Shown here: piece by piece, positions 17,672 through 25,820 of the stretch
Numbering within the stretch: the first letter of the stretch is position 1
Layout: every line of letters begins with the position of its first letter
Source of the DNA: Psychroserpens sp. NJDZ02
GTDB lineage: Bacteria > Bacteroidota > Bacteroidia > Flavobacteriales > Flavobacteriaceae
Reading direction: 5' to 3'
Assembly: GCF_004843725.1 (NCBI RefSeq)
Contig: NZ_CP039451.1
Coordinates: forward strand, 1,300,501-1,364,500
DNA length: 64,000 nucleotides
Translations under genes and position numbers: made by a program
Notes under the pieces: generated by a model
Database searches by the model: none
Seen by the model: the letters and a program-made list of their open reading frames with translations, nothing else
What the model was told of the DNA's origin: nothing

Positions 17672-17800
17672 AGTACAATCAAGTAGACTGCTCCGACTAA
17701 AATAGGCTGAGTGCGCAACTACGTTGATCCTCTCATCTCCATTACTACTAGCAATACAACTCAGGAACATAAACGGCGGTTCACCAAATTGAACTTACTG
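17672..17800 (-). mobile_element. Group II intron 3'-tail relic R4
   Basis: Read on the minus strand: GGTGAACCGCCG, CTGAGTTGTATTGCTAGTAG, GAGAGGATCAACGTAGTTGCG, then a damaged domain VI hairpin and CTACTTGATTG. It starts a few bases after the MORN gene stop codon. The peptide-like reading LSCIASSN.DERIN.V is shared with R5 and R6, but this part lies in the ribozyme region and is not coding. Confidence 0.62.
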
Positions 17801-17866
17801 TTCCACAAGGTACATATGCTATAAAAATTAAAAATTGGACAGCTTTTCTGTTGTTATGAGCAGTAA

Positions 17867-18022
17867 ATGAAAAAAGACCTACTAGATACTTTTAAATCTT
17901 TTAATATGGTAATTGGGCTATATAAAGCTAATTAGGATTTATCTAGTTGGTCAGAATTAGTTGACGACTTAAATCCTGTAAGTCCAACTTTAGGCTCTCC
18001 AATTGGGCAACCTTGCGAATAA
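17867..18022 (+). pseudogene. Short gene remnant with in-frame TAG
   Basis: The frame from ATG 17867 reads MKKDLLDTFKSFNMVIGLYK, meets a TAG at 17933-17935, and continues with DLSSWSELVDDLNPVSPTLG then SPIGQPCE to a double stop. The composition after the TAG looks like real protein, so this is probably a decayed small cassette gene; the family is not recognised. Upstream 17800-17866 also has a protein-like stretch (VPQGTYAIKIKNW) in another frame. Confidence 0.4.
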
Positions 18023-18043
18023 TAATTTAAAAAAAATACAACA

Positions 18044-18682
18044 ATGAAAACAATTTATATAACATTAACTCTACTATTACTAACAACATTAGTTAAAGCT
18101 CAAAATCCGATTATTCCTCTTTATCAAGGTAATACTAAAAATGTAGAAAATGCTTATTACAAAGATGTAGATAGTTTACATAATCAATATGTTGGTACTT
18201 GGTTATTTACAAATGGAAATGACTCTTTAAAAATAGTATTTAGAAAAAGAACAATGATCAATATTGAAGGTTATTTAGCTAATTATTTTATTGACGAACT
18301 AATTGGAGAGTATCAATATATCGAAAATGGAATTAAAAAAGTTAATACTCTTGAAAATATTGATCAAAAATTGATTGGAGATTCTGACTATAATTTATAT
18401 GCTTACTCATTAATGTGGCCAAACACTTACCCTCAATGTGATGAATGTGCAGTAGATGAAAAAAGAATGGTTATGGCTATAAACGAGCAATCTAAAAGAC
18501 ACCTAACAGGTTTAAGTGATCAGTTTGTGATCAGGCGCTATTTTGATAATGAAATTGAAAAATTAAAAGTCTGGTTCATACTAAGTGGCAATGGTATTGT
18601 ACTAGATGAAAATACAGGTGAGTTATCAGACGAAACTGGATTTAGTTTACCATATGGAGAGTACACTTTAACCAAACAATAA
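18044..18682 (+). CDS. Secreted DUF6705-like protein
   Basis: The 212-residue protein has a Sec signal peptide (TTLVKAQNP). The mature part follows the pattern of DUF6705 proteins of Flavobacteriaceae: YYKDVDSLHNQYVGTWLFTN, a LIGEYQYIENGIKKVNTLEN segment and a C-terminal beta-rich end (GFSLPYGEYTLTKQ). These small lipocalin-like secreted proteins recur in many copies in accessory regions; their function is unknown. It is preceded by the 17867 remnant and followed after 8 bases by an intron-tail relic. Confidence 0.72.
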   Translation: MKTIYITLTLLLLTTLVKAQNPIIPLYQGNTKNVENAYYKDVDSLHNQYVGTWLFTNGNDSLKIVFRKRTMINIEGYLANYFIDELIGEYQYIENGIKKVNTLENIDQKLIGDSDYNLYAYSLMWPNTYPQCDECAVDEKRMVMAINEQSKRHLTGLSDQFVIRRYFDNEIEKLKVWFILSGNGIVLDENTGELSDETGFSLPYGEYTLTKQ

Positions 18683-18690
18683 AAACTAAC

Positions 18691-18835
18691 CACAATCGAG
18701 TAGACGGCTCCAACTAAAATAGTCGGAGTGCGCCTCTCACACCATCGTAGGTAAGTAACCACGTTGGCCCTTTCGTCACTATTGTTATTAATAATAGCAC
18801 TCAGAAACGTATACGGCGGTTCATAAATCATCACA
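18691..18835 (-). mobile_element. Group II intron 3'-tail relic R5
   Basis: The minus strand carries ATGAACCGCCGTATACG, a variable insert, GACGAAAGGGCCAACGTGG, TACGATGGTGTGAGAGGCG and a domain VI hairpin (CTCCGACT / AGTTGGAG) ending CTACTCGATTG. The ACCGCCGTA and TACGGTGGT words of these relics can pair as the lower stem of domain V. Confidence 0.65.
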
Positions 18836-19200
18836 CCAAAGGGCTTTTCACCCTTGCAACTTACTAATGCTTCACTAATCCTGCCCTGGGCGTAACCGAA
18901 GGGTTACTCCTGCGCATAAAGGACTTGCACCCTAGATTAATTATTTACCCTTCTGTAAATAAAAAGAGGCCCATGCTGGGCACACACAATGTGTAAAAAA
19001 CATAGGCGTTTAGGCTAACTCCAAAGTTCTGTGTCTATTTATAAAGTCCGCCAAATATAAAATTTGATGTTTAAACGAAAATTAAAACAAAATATTTATA
19101 TTTAGCTAAGTATCAAACCGAAACGAAAGCGCTTGTCTTCTGCCTTACGTTTATTATACTAAACGTTAACAACAAGTCAACTCACTCAAACGAAAAAAAA
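18836..19200. repeat. Composite spacer ahead of the T6SS-related module
   Basis: This stretch holds the same blocks as 10831-11143: GAAGGGTTACTCCTGC, an imperfect ATTTAC hairpin (about 18943-18960), GCCCA-TGC-TGGGC (18969-18981), GTGTAAA..CATA..CGTTTAGG, TATAAAGTCCGCCAA, and a final TATACTAAACGTTAACAACAAG. The CGTT core (19164-19167) is 34 bases before the TssD-like start codon. No gene is seen. Confidence 0.6.
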
Positions 19201-19884
19201 ATGAGCGTAACAGGAAAGTTAATAATTGACGATAAGGAAATAAATATACTCTCCTTTAGTTTTAGATTCAATCAAATTGCAGATATTAATGGTAAACCTA
19301 CTATAAAGCCAATATTTCAGGGACTTAAATTAGTCATTGAAACTCGAAAAGATCTAGACTTAGCTGATTGGGCTTTTGCTGCTAACCAAACCAAACAACT
19401 AGAATTACGCATTTACCCTGCAATTTTAGGAGGCAAAACTCGTAAACTTTATTTCTATGATTGCCATCTTGTGAACTGGACAAACAACTTTTCATCTACT
19501 GGCAATCAACCAATTAGTGAAACTCTAAATATTACTGCTGCTGGTGTAAAAGGTTCTAATTCGACCGTGGAGTATTCTGCATCGTGGAGAACTACTTTTC
19601 CTCAACAAGAAGTTGAGCCCACCATTATTGAAAGCGATGAACCTAAGTTTCTTGGATATCATTTTGAAAATAAACAAGGAGAAAAAATACAAGCTGAACA
19701 AAAAATAACCTTAGTTATTCAAACAGAAAATGCAGAAGGAGAAACTATTTCGATAAATTTAAATGATGATCGGTTAGATTTTAAATACAATAATAAAGTA
19801 ATAGAAAACGACACCTTAACAGGCGTAAGCATAACAGGAGAAGAAACAAGAGTAAATTTAATAACCATTTTAGAACAAGAGTAA
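19201..19884 (+). CDS. T6SS tube protein TssD/Hcp-like with C-terminal extension
   Basis: Residues about 1-125 match the Bacteroidota TssD (Hcp) pattern: MSVTGKLIIDDKEINILSFS, then RFNQIADINGKPT, a GLKLVIET strand, LADWAF, and later FYDCHLVNWTNNFSSTGNQP and SETLNITAAGVKG. Hcp hexamers stack to form the T6SS inner tube. The 227-residue length exceeds the usual 130-odd; residues about 137-227 form an extra domain beginning FLGYHFENKQGEKI, likely an adaptor that loads cargo. It is followed 2 bases later by a metalloprotease gene, which suggests the cargo. No core T6SS genes lie in the window. Confidence 0.78.
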   Translation: MSVTGKLIIDDKEINILSFSFRFNQIADINGKPTIKPIFQGLKLVIETRKDLDLADWAFAANQTKQLELRIYPAILGGKTRKLYFYDCHLVNWTNNFSSTGNQPISETLNITAAGVKGSNSTVEYSASWRTTFPQQEVEPTIIESDEPKFLGYHFENKQGEKIQAEQKITLVIQTENAEGETISINLNDDRLDFKYNNKVIENDTLTGVSITGEETRVNLITILEQE

Positions 19885-19886
19885 TT

Positions 19887-21344
19887 ATGGCTACTAAAAC
19901 AGGTAAAGGCGTTGCAAGGTTTGATTCAGGAAAAGGTAATACTATGGGGATTATTTTCCCTACTGTAGCACATCCTAAACCTCAATATGTAGTTGATATT
20001 AGTTTAAATACCACTATATACGATGGAGAGTTTGGTTTTGATTGGATGCGCGATGATTGGCTAAAAGAAGAAAGCACCTGTGTAAAAGGTTTGGAGAAAT
20101 TGAAACAAACTTACACCCCTTTTAATATGGATATTATTAATATTGACACCAATAAACCTTATGGCGATTATTATGCTCCTTGGCTTACAATGTTTCCTAA
20201 CCATAAAGAAAAAATTGGAAAAGATGTTAAACTATATATTAATACACCTTTTGAGTATATGGCATTAGATGTGCCTTTTGAAGAGGAGGTTAAACTTACC
20301 ACTAGTAATACTAATTTAAGAGTAGAACCGAACTCTATAAAAATAGACGATCTTGCTAATAGTGCAACTATAACTATCTATTGCGATGATATTTTAACTG
20401 AAAATGCAGTAATTGAATTACGATCATCTACAAACAATGCTTTAGTCGGTAAGTTAAATGTCCTAAAAAATGATAACTATAAAGATTTAACAATTAATAT
20501 ACCTATAGTAAAAGCATATATAACAGATGATTCTACTTTTAACAAAGATGTTATAGACACTGAAATAACAAAAGCAGGAGGCTTAGAAGCTATTGAAACA
20601 TATTTAAATACCAAAAGTTTAAACCAAGCTTTAATACAGGTTAAGTTTCAATATAAGGAGGAAAAAGAAGCTTACGATTGGGGCTTTAGTAAAAGAAGTT
20701 TATCACAAGCTAATAAAGGTATTAATCCTAAAAATGATGAAGAAGATTATGATTATATGAAATTTAAAGGTATGATTAAGAATGAAGATACTATGCTGAC
20801 TGATAGTGGTAAAATTTTAAACTTTTTTCATCATCAATTTAAATTAAAAGGAGAACGTATTGTGTCACTGAAAAACATCATAATATACTTAACCTCTTTA
20901 CAAGCAGATGAGGCAGGAGGATCTTCTTTTGTATCTCCTTTAAATAATAAACATTGTATAATTTTTAAAAGTAATTTAGCAACTCTATCTTCTTATGCAC
21001 ATGAAATAGCACACACTTTAGGATTAATGCATGTTTTTCCAGAAATTGATAATTCTTTAGAGGAAAGATTAGGAAGTGCTAATAGACAGGTAGTAGTAGA
21101 TAAAGAATTTATTAGAAATAATGTAAATACTTCTGATGCTAATACTTTATCTTTTGTAAGAAAAAGAATTAAATATTGGGAAGAAAAAGCAAAAGGCTAC
21201 GAGGTTCTTCTTCAACGCGATTTTTATGCTTTTAAAAAAGGTAGCACTAAAAACATAATGGATTACTCTTCAGCAAAAAGAATCTTTTTTTATAAACATC
21301 AAATTCAAACTATACAAAATGAAACTACAGAATATTATCATTAA
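19887..21344 (+). CDS. Metzincin-type zinc metalloprotease, candidate T6SS effector
   Basis: The 485-residue protein has the extended zinc site HEIAHTLGLMH (His372, Glu373, His376, His382) and a downstream IMDYS (Met about 458), the Met-turn expected of metzincins. The N-terminal about 200 residues contain an unrecognised domain with YDGEFGFDWMRDDWL and beta-rich segments, possibly used for loading onto the tube protein. No signal peptide is present, consistent with delivery by T6SS rather than Sec. It starts 2 bases after the TssD-like gene and overlaps the next lipoprotein gene by 26 bases. Protease motif: certain; effector role: inferred from context. Confidence 0.8.
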   Translation: MATKTGKGVARFDSGKGNTMGIIFPTVAHPKPQYVVDISLNTTIYDGEFGFDWMRDDWLKEESTCVKGLEKLKQTYTPFNMDIINIDTNKPYGDYYAPWLTMFPNHKEKIGKDVKLYINTPFEYMALDVPFEEEVKLTTSNTNLRVEPNSIKIDDLANSATITIYCDDILTENAVIELRSSTNNALVGKLNVLKNDNYKDLTINIPIVKAYITDDSTFNKDVIDTEITKAGGLEAIETYLNTKSLNQALIQVKFQYKEEKEAYDWGFSKRSLSQANKGINPKNDEEDYDYMKFKGMIKNEDTMLTDSGKILNFFHHQFKLKGERIVSLKNIIIYLTSLQADEAGGSSFVSPLNNKHCIIFKSNLATLSSYAHEIAHTLGLMHVFPEIDNSLEERLGSANRQVVVDKEFIRNNVNTSDANTLSFVRKRIKYWEEKAKGYEVLLQRDFYAFKKGSTKNIMDYSSAKRIFFYKHQIQTIQNETTEYYH

Positions 21345-22002
21345 CATATTATTATTCCTATTGATTGGCTGTAAAAGTGTTTCAAGTAGAAAGAAACTTC
21401 ACGCAATACCTTATTACATAGCCAACATTAGCTCATCAGAGTTAAATATTGAATCTATTGATGATTTTGTCTCAACAAGAAAAGTTAATAAAAGAAGTCA
21501 GATTGTAGAAATTAAAAATAAATATGATGAAAGCTATGAAAATATAGTGTCAACTTATACAGAAGCTATAAATATGAAGCCTTTATTTAATCATTCCTTC
21601 TCTAAAAATATAAGAATAGGTTCAGAATCTGTAGAAATAGAAAATGGCTACCCTAAAGGAACATATACTGTTAGAGTTTTAAGAGATACGTTATTTTTTA
21701 CTTTAAAAAAGGTAGATTATATAAAATCAAATATCTCTGGTGAATTAAAAATAATCAATTTTAAAGATAGTCTTTTATATCAAACTACTTTTAAAAAAGG
21801 TACTGGCTATTGGAAAGATTACTATTATAAAGAGAGTAAATTACGAGAAGAAGGCAATGTAAAAAACAATTATAAAGAAGGTCTTTGGAAGTATTATAGT
21901 CTGTCAGGAGATATTGACAGCACTAAGACCTATACATTAAAAGATGCTGTAGACGTCCGTTACCCTTATTGTTTTTTCAATAAAAACGAGCCTTGTTATT
22001 AA
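21319..22002 (+). CDS. Lipoprotein, candidate immunity protein for the metalloprotease
   Basis: This 227-residue lipoprotein (signal LLIGCKSVSS, Cys 18) starts inside the 3' end of the protease gene, so translation is tightly coupled. The C-terminal half contains MORN-like wording (YYKESKLREEGNVKNNYKEG, then LWKYYSLSGD). A periplasmic lipoprotein encoded right after a toxin-like enzyme is the usual layout for T6SS immunity. The family is not recognised and inhibition is not shown by the sequence. Confidence 0.65.
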   Translation: MKLQNIIINILLFLLIGCKSVSSRKKLHAIPYYIANISSSELNIESIDDFVSTRKVNKRSQIVEIKNKYDESYENIVSTYTEAINMKPLFNHSFSKNIRIGSESVEIENGYPKGTYTVRVLRDTLFFTLKKVDYIKSNISGELKIINFKDSLLYQTTFKKGTGYWKDYYYKESKLREEGNVKNNYKEGLWKYYSLSGDIDSTKTYTLKDAVDVRYPYCFFNKNEPCY

Positions 22003-22186
22003 AAACAGGTATTACTAACAAGAATCAAAACTTGAAAATTTATAGTAATTTTTAACATGTCATGCTTTTTGTTTTCGCTATTTTTTGTTTATTAAAATCA
22101 TAAATCACTAATTATTAGTGGTTTAAAAAAACCTTTGATTTGCTTTACTAATAAAAACAAAACATATAGAATAGCAACTATAGTCT

Positions 22187-22440
22187 GTTGCCAATCGAGT
22201 AGACGACTCCGACTAAAATAGCCTGAATACGCCTCTCACAACACCGTAAGTATGCAACTGCGTTGATCCTTTCGTCTGTATTGCTACTAGCAATACAACT
22301 CAGGAACGTATACGGCGGTTTACCAAATTGAAGTTTGTGTATAGTACTATAATCTAACAACGATTTACACCCTTTTCTAAGCCTAGAGATAGTAGTCTTT
22401 AAAATAAAACTTTGAGCTATTGCCCAAACTCCCATTCTGG
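22187..22440 (-). mobile_element. Group II intron 3'-tail relic R6 with maturase C-terminus
   Basis: The minus strand still codes for the end of a group II intron reverse transcriptase/maturase: MGVWAIAQSFILKTTI then SRLRKGCKSLLDYSTIHKL, matching the GGWAIAQSPILKTTIT..RL..RGY..LL.YY ending of these proteins. Downstream come ACCGCCGTATACG, an enlarged apical part, TACGGTGTTGTGAGAGGCG and a domain VI hairpin ending CTACTCGATTGG. This copy identifies the whole repeat family. A 5'-truncated copy of this sort fits incomplete target-primed reverse transcription. Confidence 0.8.
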
Positions 22441-22535
22441 TTTTACTACCATTGGCAATAATTATTGAAGAAAAACTGTAACAATAATAAAAACAGGCAA
22501 TCTTTATTATAAATCATTACCAATAAAATAGACAG

Positions 22536-23522
22536 ATGAAATATAAATTAATAAGCTTTTTATTAGTAACTCTATTACTAAATCCATTAATATCAAGTGC
22601 TTGTAGCATGTATAAAATCACAAAAGATGGAAGAACCTTTGTTGGAAATAATGAAGATTATTTAAGTCCAAATAATCAATTTTGGTTTGAAGTTGCTGGA
22701 GATAAAAAATATGGTGTGATGTATATGGGGCAGTTAAATAACTTTGCCCAAGGCGCAATAAATGAAGCAGGTTTAGTATTCGATGGTTTTAGCGAACCAG
22801 AATTACCTATAGAAAATACAGAAGGAAAAACTAATGTATTTATTGGTAACGCTATTAGTAATATTATGCAAACGATGTCCACTGTAGAAGAAGTTAAAGT
22901 TTATTTGGAAACAATTAATTTAAGTTCTCTTTCAAGTAGTATGATTGTATTTGTTGATAAATCAGGAACATATTTAATTGTTGAGGGCGATATATTGGTT
23001 ATCGGAGAAGAATCAGAGAAGTCATTTTCTAACTTTTATTATTCACAAATAGAAACTCTTGAAGATGTTACTCTTCCTTGGTTCCAAGAAGGTCAGAAAT
23101 TTATAAAAGCTACCGATGGCAATGCTTCTTTAGGTTATTGCAGTAATGTTATGGAGAATTATAAGCAAATAAGTTCAGACCTGTTTTCTACTCAATTTTC
23201 TACAATATATGATTTAACATCATTAAAAATAAGAGTATACCTTTATGGTGATTTTACAGAATATATTGAATTAGATTTAATAGAGGAATTAAAAAAAGGC
23301 GATCATAAAACTATGATGGTCGATTTATTCCCTAAAGAATCGATGGGGAATAAATTTTACAATAAATACAATGACATCAATAACCCTGTCTTATTCCTAC
23401 AAGAACAATTAAACCCAGAGGTGTATTCTGAAACAGAGTTAATAAAAATGGAATTTAATGAAACTATTAACGTCCTTGGGTATGAATGGTTAGAGCAAAA
23501 AAAGAATACAGAGATAGCATAA
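22536..23522 (+). CDS. Linear amide C-N hydrolase (Ntn, choloylglycine hydrolase-like), frameshifted at its 3' end
   Basis: The protein begins with a Sec signal peptide ending SSA, and the next residue, Cys23 of CSMYKITKDGRTF, is the N-terminal nucleophile expected of Ntn hydrolases such as penicillin V acylase and bile salt hydrolase. GNNEDYLSPNNQFWF and INEAGLVFDGF are family-like. These enzymes hydrolyse linear amides, for example acyl-homoserine lactones or N-acyl amino acids. The frame ends at 23522 just after a run of seven A (23497-23503); moving by one base continues into a TPR-like tail (23486-23722), so the present stop is probably caused by a 1-base loss. Confidence 0.78.
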   Translation: MKYKLISFLLVTLLLNPLISSACSMYKITKDGRTFVGNNEDYLSPNNQFWFEVAGDKKYGVMYMGQLNNFAQGAINEAGLVFDGFSEPELPIENTEGKTNVFIGNAISNIMQTMSTVEEVKVYLETINLSSLSSSMIVFVDKSGTYLIVEGDILVIGEESEKSFSNFYYSQIETLEDVTLPWFQEGQKFIKATDGNASLGYCSNVMENYKQISSDLFSTQFSTIYDLTSLKIRVYLYGDFTEYIELDLIEELKKGDHKTMMVDLFPKESMGNKFYNKYNDINNPVLFLQEQLNPEVYSETELIKMEFNETINVLGYEWLEQKKNTEIA

Positions 23523-23722
23523 AAGTTTTTCAATATGGGATTAGCTTAATGCCAAATGATTATGACCTTTATGATAGTTTAGGAGAGGCCTATCTCGAAA
23601 AAAAAGATTGGAACAATTCAATAAAAAACTATGCCAAATCTTTAACCTTGAATCCCGAAAATAAAAATGCCATAAAAAAATTACTGAAATGTAAAGAAGG
23701 TAAAGAGCTATCTGAAAATTGA
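23486..23722 (+). pseudogene. Detached TPR tail of the amide hydrolase
   Basis: After the A7 run, the shifted frame reads EYRDSIKVFQYGISLMPNDY, then DLYDSLGEAYLEKKDWNNSI and KNYAKSLTLNPENKNAIKKL. This is a classic pair of TPR helices that often closes Bacteroidota hydrolases. It lacks its own plausible start signal and fits the preceding gene with one extra A. It is therefore listed as the separated 3' part of one ancestral gene, not as an independent gene. Confidence 0.65.
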
Positions 23723-23742
23723 TGCACGCCAAAACACTATTG

Positions 23743-23783
23743 CTAATCAAGTAAATAACTCCGACTAAAAGGGTCGGAGTACA
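23743..23783 (-). mobile_element. Group II intron 3'-tail relic R7 (minimal)
   Basis: Only the domain VI-like hairpin (CTCCGACC / GGTCGGAG type) and the tail ending TTACTTGATTAG remain. It is followed directly by leader copy L2. Confidence 0.5.
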
Positions 23784-23910
23784 AACCATCCTGAGAGCGC
23801 TAAAAAAATAAAACTAATCTATACAACGCAGTAAGATCACATATATCTTTAGACTATTAAGCACCTAATATGGGATATAACGTCTCTGTTAAATTTAATT
23901 TTCATCGCTC
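23784..23910 (+). repeat. Leader-like repeat, copy L2
   Basis: The stretch starts AACCATCCTGAGAGCGCTAA, contains TATACAACGCAGTAAGATCAC, CTTTAGACTATTAAGCACC and ATATGGGATATAACGTCTC, and ends about 48 bases before the beta-lactamase-like gene. It matches L3 and L4 closely. Confidence 0.6.
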
Positions 23911-23957
23911 GCTACAATTTAAGACAGAACATTAAAAAACTAAAAACTGCATAAAAA

Positions 23958-25460
23958 ATGACAAACTATAAAAATATTCAAAAAATAGTAATTGCTTTTT
24001 TATGCTTCACCTCTACTTTCTTATTTGGACAGGTTCAAGAAAAATCGGAAGTATACAAAACCATAATATCAAAGGATAGTTTGCTTTTTAATATAGGTTT
24101 TAATACTTGTGATATTAGCCAATTTGAGAACTTATTGAGCAACAATCTAGAGTTTTTACACGATAAAGACGGTATTTCGGACAAAAATGAATTTTTATAC
24201 AATATTAAGAACGGTCTATGCAGTTCACCAAACAAATACCAATCAAGAAGGGAATTAATAAAGAATAGTACAGAAATTTATCCACTTTACAAAAATGACA
24301 CCATTTACGGAGCAATACAAAACGGTGCGCATCGATTTTATGAAACAAAAGTAGGCAAAGAAGAACATTTTGCAAGTTCAGCTAAATTCTCAAATATTTG
24401 GCTTTTAAAAAACGGACAATGGAAACTGAACAAAAGTTTAAGTTTTGACCATCAAACACGTTTTGATATTTCCAATGCGACTTCGATTTTTGATAATGAC
24501 AAAGAGATTGAAAAATGGTTAAAATCTATCAATATACCGGCTTTAGGAATAGGCGTTATTAATAATGGACAACTGCAACAAGTAAAAGTATTTGGAGAAC
24601 TTGACAAGGGAAAAGCCGCTCCTTACAATACAATTTTTAATGTCGCCTCTTTAGCAAAGCCGGTTACAGCAATGGTAGCATTAAAACTAATTAGTTCAGG
24701 CAAATGGGATTTGGACGAGCCAATATTTAAATATTGGACCGACCCTGATGTTGCTAACGACCAAAGAAGTAAAGCGCTAACTACACGCCATATTTTGAGT
24801 CAACAAAGCGGTTTTCCAAATTGGAGATATTTAAACAAATCAAATAAATTAACCTTTCAGTTTTCGCCAGGAACTAAATATCAATATTCAGGAGAAGGAT
24901 TCGAATATTTGAGAAGAGCTTTGGAAAGTAAATTTAAGAAGTCGTTGAACGAATTAGCAACCGAATTGATTTTTGAACCGTTATCTATGAAGGACACCCA
25001 ATATATTTGGAATTCGAATGTTGATGAAACGAGATTTAGCAAAGGGTTTGACAATCAAGGAAATCCCTATAAAACAATTAAAAACAAAACACCAAACGGA
25101 GCAGACGATTTATTAACTACAATTGAGGATTATGGCAAATTCTTGGTTAGCGTAATGAATGGCTATGGCATTTCGGAAAAAGTATTTAATGACATGACAA
25201 CACATCAAGTTGAAAGCTCGAAAGGAAAACATTTTGGTCTTGGTTTTGAGATTTACGATTTTAAAGATGGTCAATATGCATTATCACACGGCGGAGCAGA
25301 TAAAGGAGCACAAACAATCATCTTTATATTTCCCAAAACCAAAAACGGTTTAATCATATTTACCAATGTAGATGACGGATATAAGGTCTATGAAAAATTA
25401 TTAATTCATTACCTGGGAAGCAAAGGAAAAGAAGTGATAACAATTGAAACATCAAAATAA
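23958..25460 (+). CDS. Serine hydrolase with N-terminal DUF4440/SnoaL-like domain
   Basis: The 500-residue product has a Sec signal peptide (STFLFGQVQ). Residues about 30-170 resemble a DUF4440/SnoaL-like (NTF2 fold) domain. From about 190 it is a class C beta-lactamase-type serine hydrolase: S231-L-A-K234 (SxxK), YQYSGEGF at the second motif (Tyr present, Asn replaced by Gly) and HGGADKG at the third. NVASLAKPVTAM and GYGISEKVF fit esterase/D-aminopeptidase relatives. It is a stand-alone cassette with its own leader repeat and an intron-tail relic on each side. Confidence 0.85.
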   Translation: MTNYKNIQKIVIAFLCFTSTFLFGQVQEKSEVYKTIISKDSLLFNIGFNTCDISQFENLLSNNLEFLHDKDGISDKNEFLYNIKNGLCSSPNKYQSRRELIKNSTEIYPLYKNDTIYGAIQNGAHRFYETKVGKEEHFASSAKFSNIWLLKNGQWKLNKSLSFDHQTRFDISNATSIFDNDKEIEKWLKSINIPALGIGVINNGQLQQVKVFGELDKGKAAPYNTIFNVASLAKPVTAMVALKLISSGKWDLDEPIFKYWTDPDVANDQRSKALTTRHILSQQSGFPNWRYLNKSNKLTFQFSPGTKYQYSGEGFEYLRRALESKFKKSLNELATELIFEPLSMKDTQYIWNSNVDETRFSKGFDNQGNPYKTIKNKTPNGADDLLTTIEDYGKFLVSVMNGYGISEKVFNDMTTHQVESSKGKHFGLGFEIYDFKDGQYALSHGGADKGAQTIIFIFPKTKNGLIIFTNVDDGYKVYEKLLIHYLGSKGKEVITIETSK

Positions 25461-25464
25461 AAAC

Positions 25465-25655
25465 AGCAGATAATCGAGCAGACAACTCTTAATTGAAGAG
25501 CGTGAGCTTCTCACAATACTGCACGTAAGTAACTACGTTAATCCTTTCGTCTGTATTACTACTAGCAATACAACTCAGGAATGTAGACGGCGGTTTACCA
25601 AATTGAATCTCGTTTTTACGCTTACGTTTTAGTGTCTTCCAGTCTTCCTAAATAC
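25465..25655 (-). mobile_element. Group II intron 3'-tail relic R8 with internal deletion
   Basis: On the minus strand a fragment of the maturase (DWKTLKRKRKN, 25610-25650) is joined directly to the ribozyme part (AAACCGCCGTCTACATTCC and so on to TGTCTGCTCGATTA). The stretch present between these in R9 is missing. The domain VI hairpin is degraded. Confidence 0.65.
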
Positions 25656-25663
25656 AATAGCAT

Positions 25664-25818
25664 AAACCATCCTAAGAGCGCTAAAAAAATGAAAATAATC
25701 TATACAACCCAGTAAGATTACATGTATCTTTAGACTATTAAACACCTAATATGGGATATAACGCCTCTGTTAAATTTAATTTTAACCTGCAGCCATATTT
25801 TAGGATAAGACATGTAAA
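25664..25818 (+). repeat. Leader-like repeat, copy L3
   Basis: Starts AACCATCCTAAGAGCGCTAA and runs through TATACAACCCAGTAAGATTAC and ATATGGGATATAACGCCTC to ATATTTTAGGATAAGACATG, ending at the lipoprotein start. It is nearly the same as L4 (28203-28358), so the repeat plus lipoprotein gene was duplicated together. Confidence 0.65.
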
Positions 25819-25820
25819 AA

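Noticed and set aside
17459..17770. Minus-strand frame of about 100 codons
   Set aside because: It is made of group II tail R4 plus antisense of the MORN lipoprotein.
18538..18834. Minus-strand frame of about 98 codons (EPPYTFLS)
   Set aside because: It consists of group II tail R5 and antisense of the DUF6705-like gene.
22178..22435. Small minus-strand gene beginning MGVWAIAQ
   Set aside because: It is the end of a dead group II intron maturase running into ribozyme sequence, not an independent gene.
23958..25460. Antibiotic-resistance beta-lactamase
   Set aside because: It has the fold and the SxxK motif but lacks the Asn of the second motif, and its layout is that of esterase/aminopeptidase-like serine hydrolases; resistance cannot be claimed.
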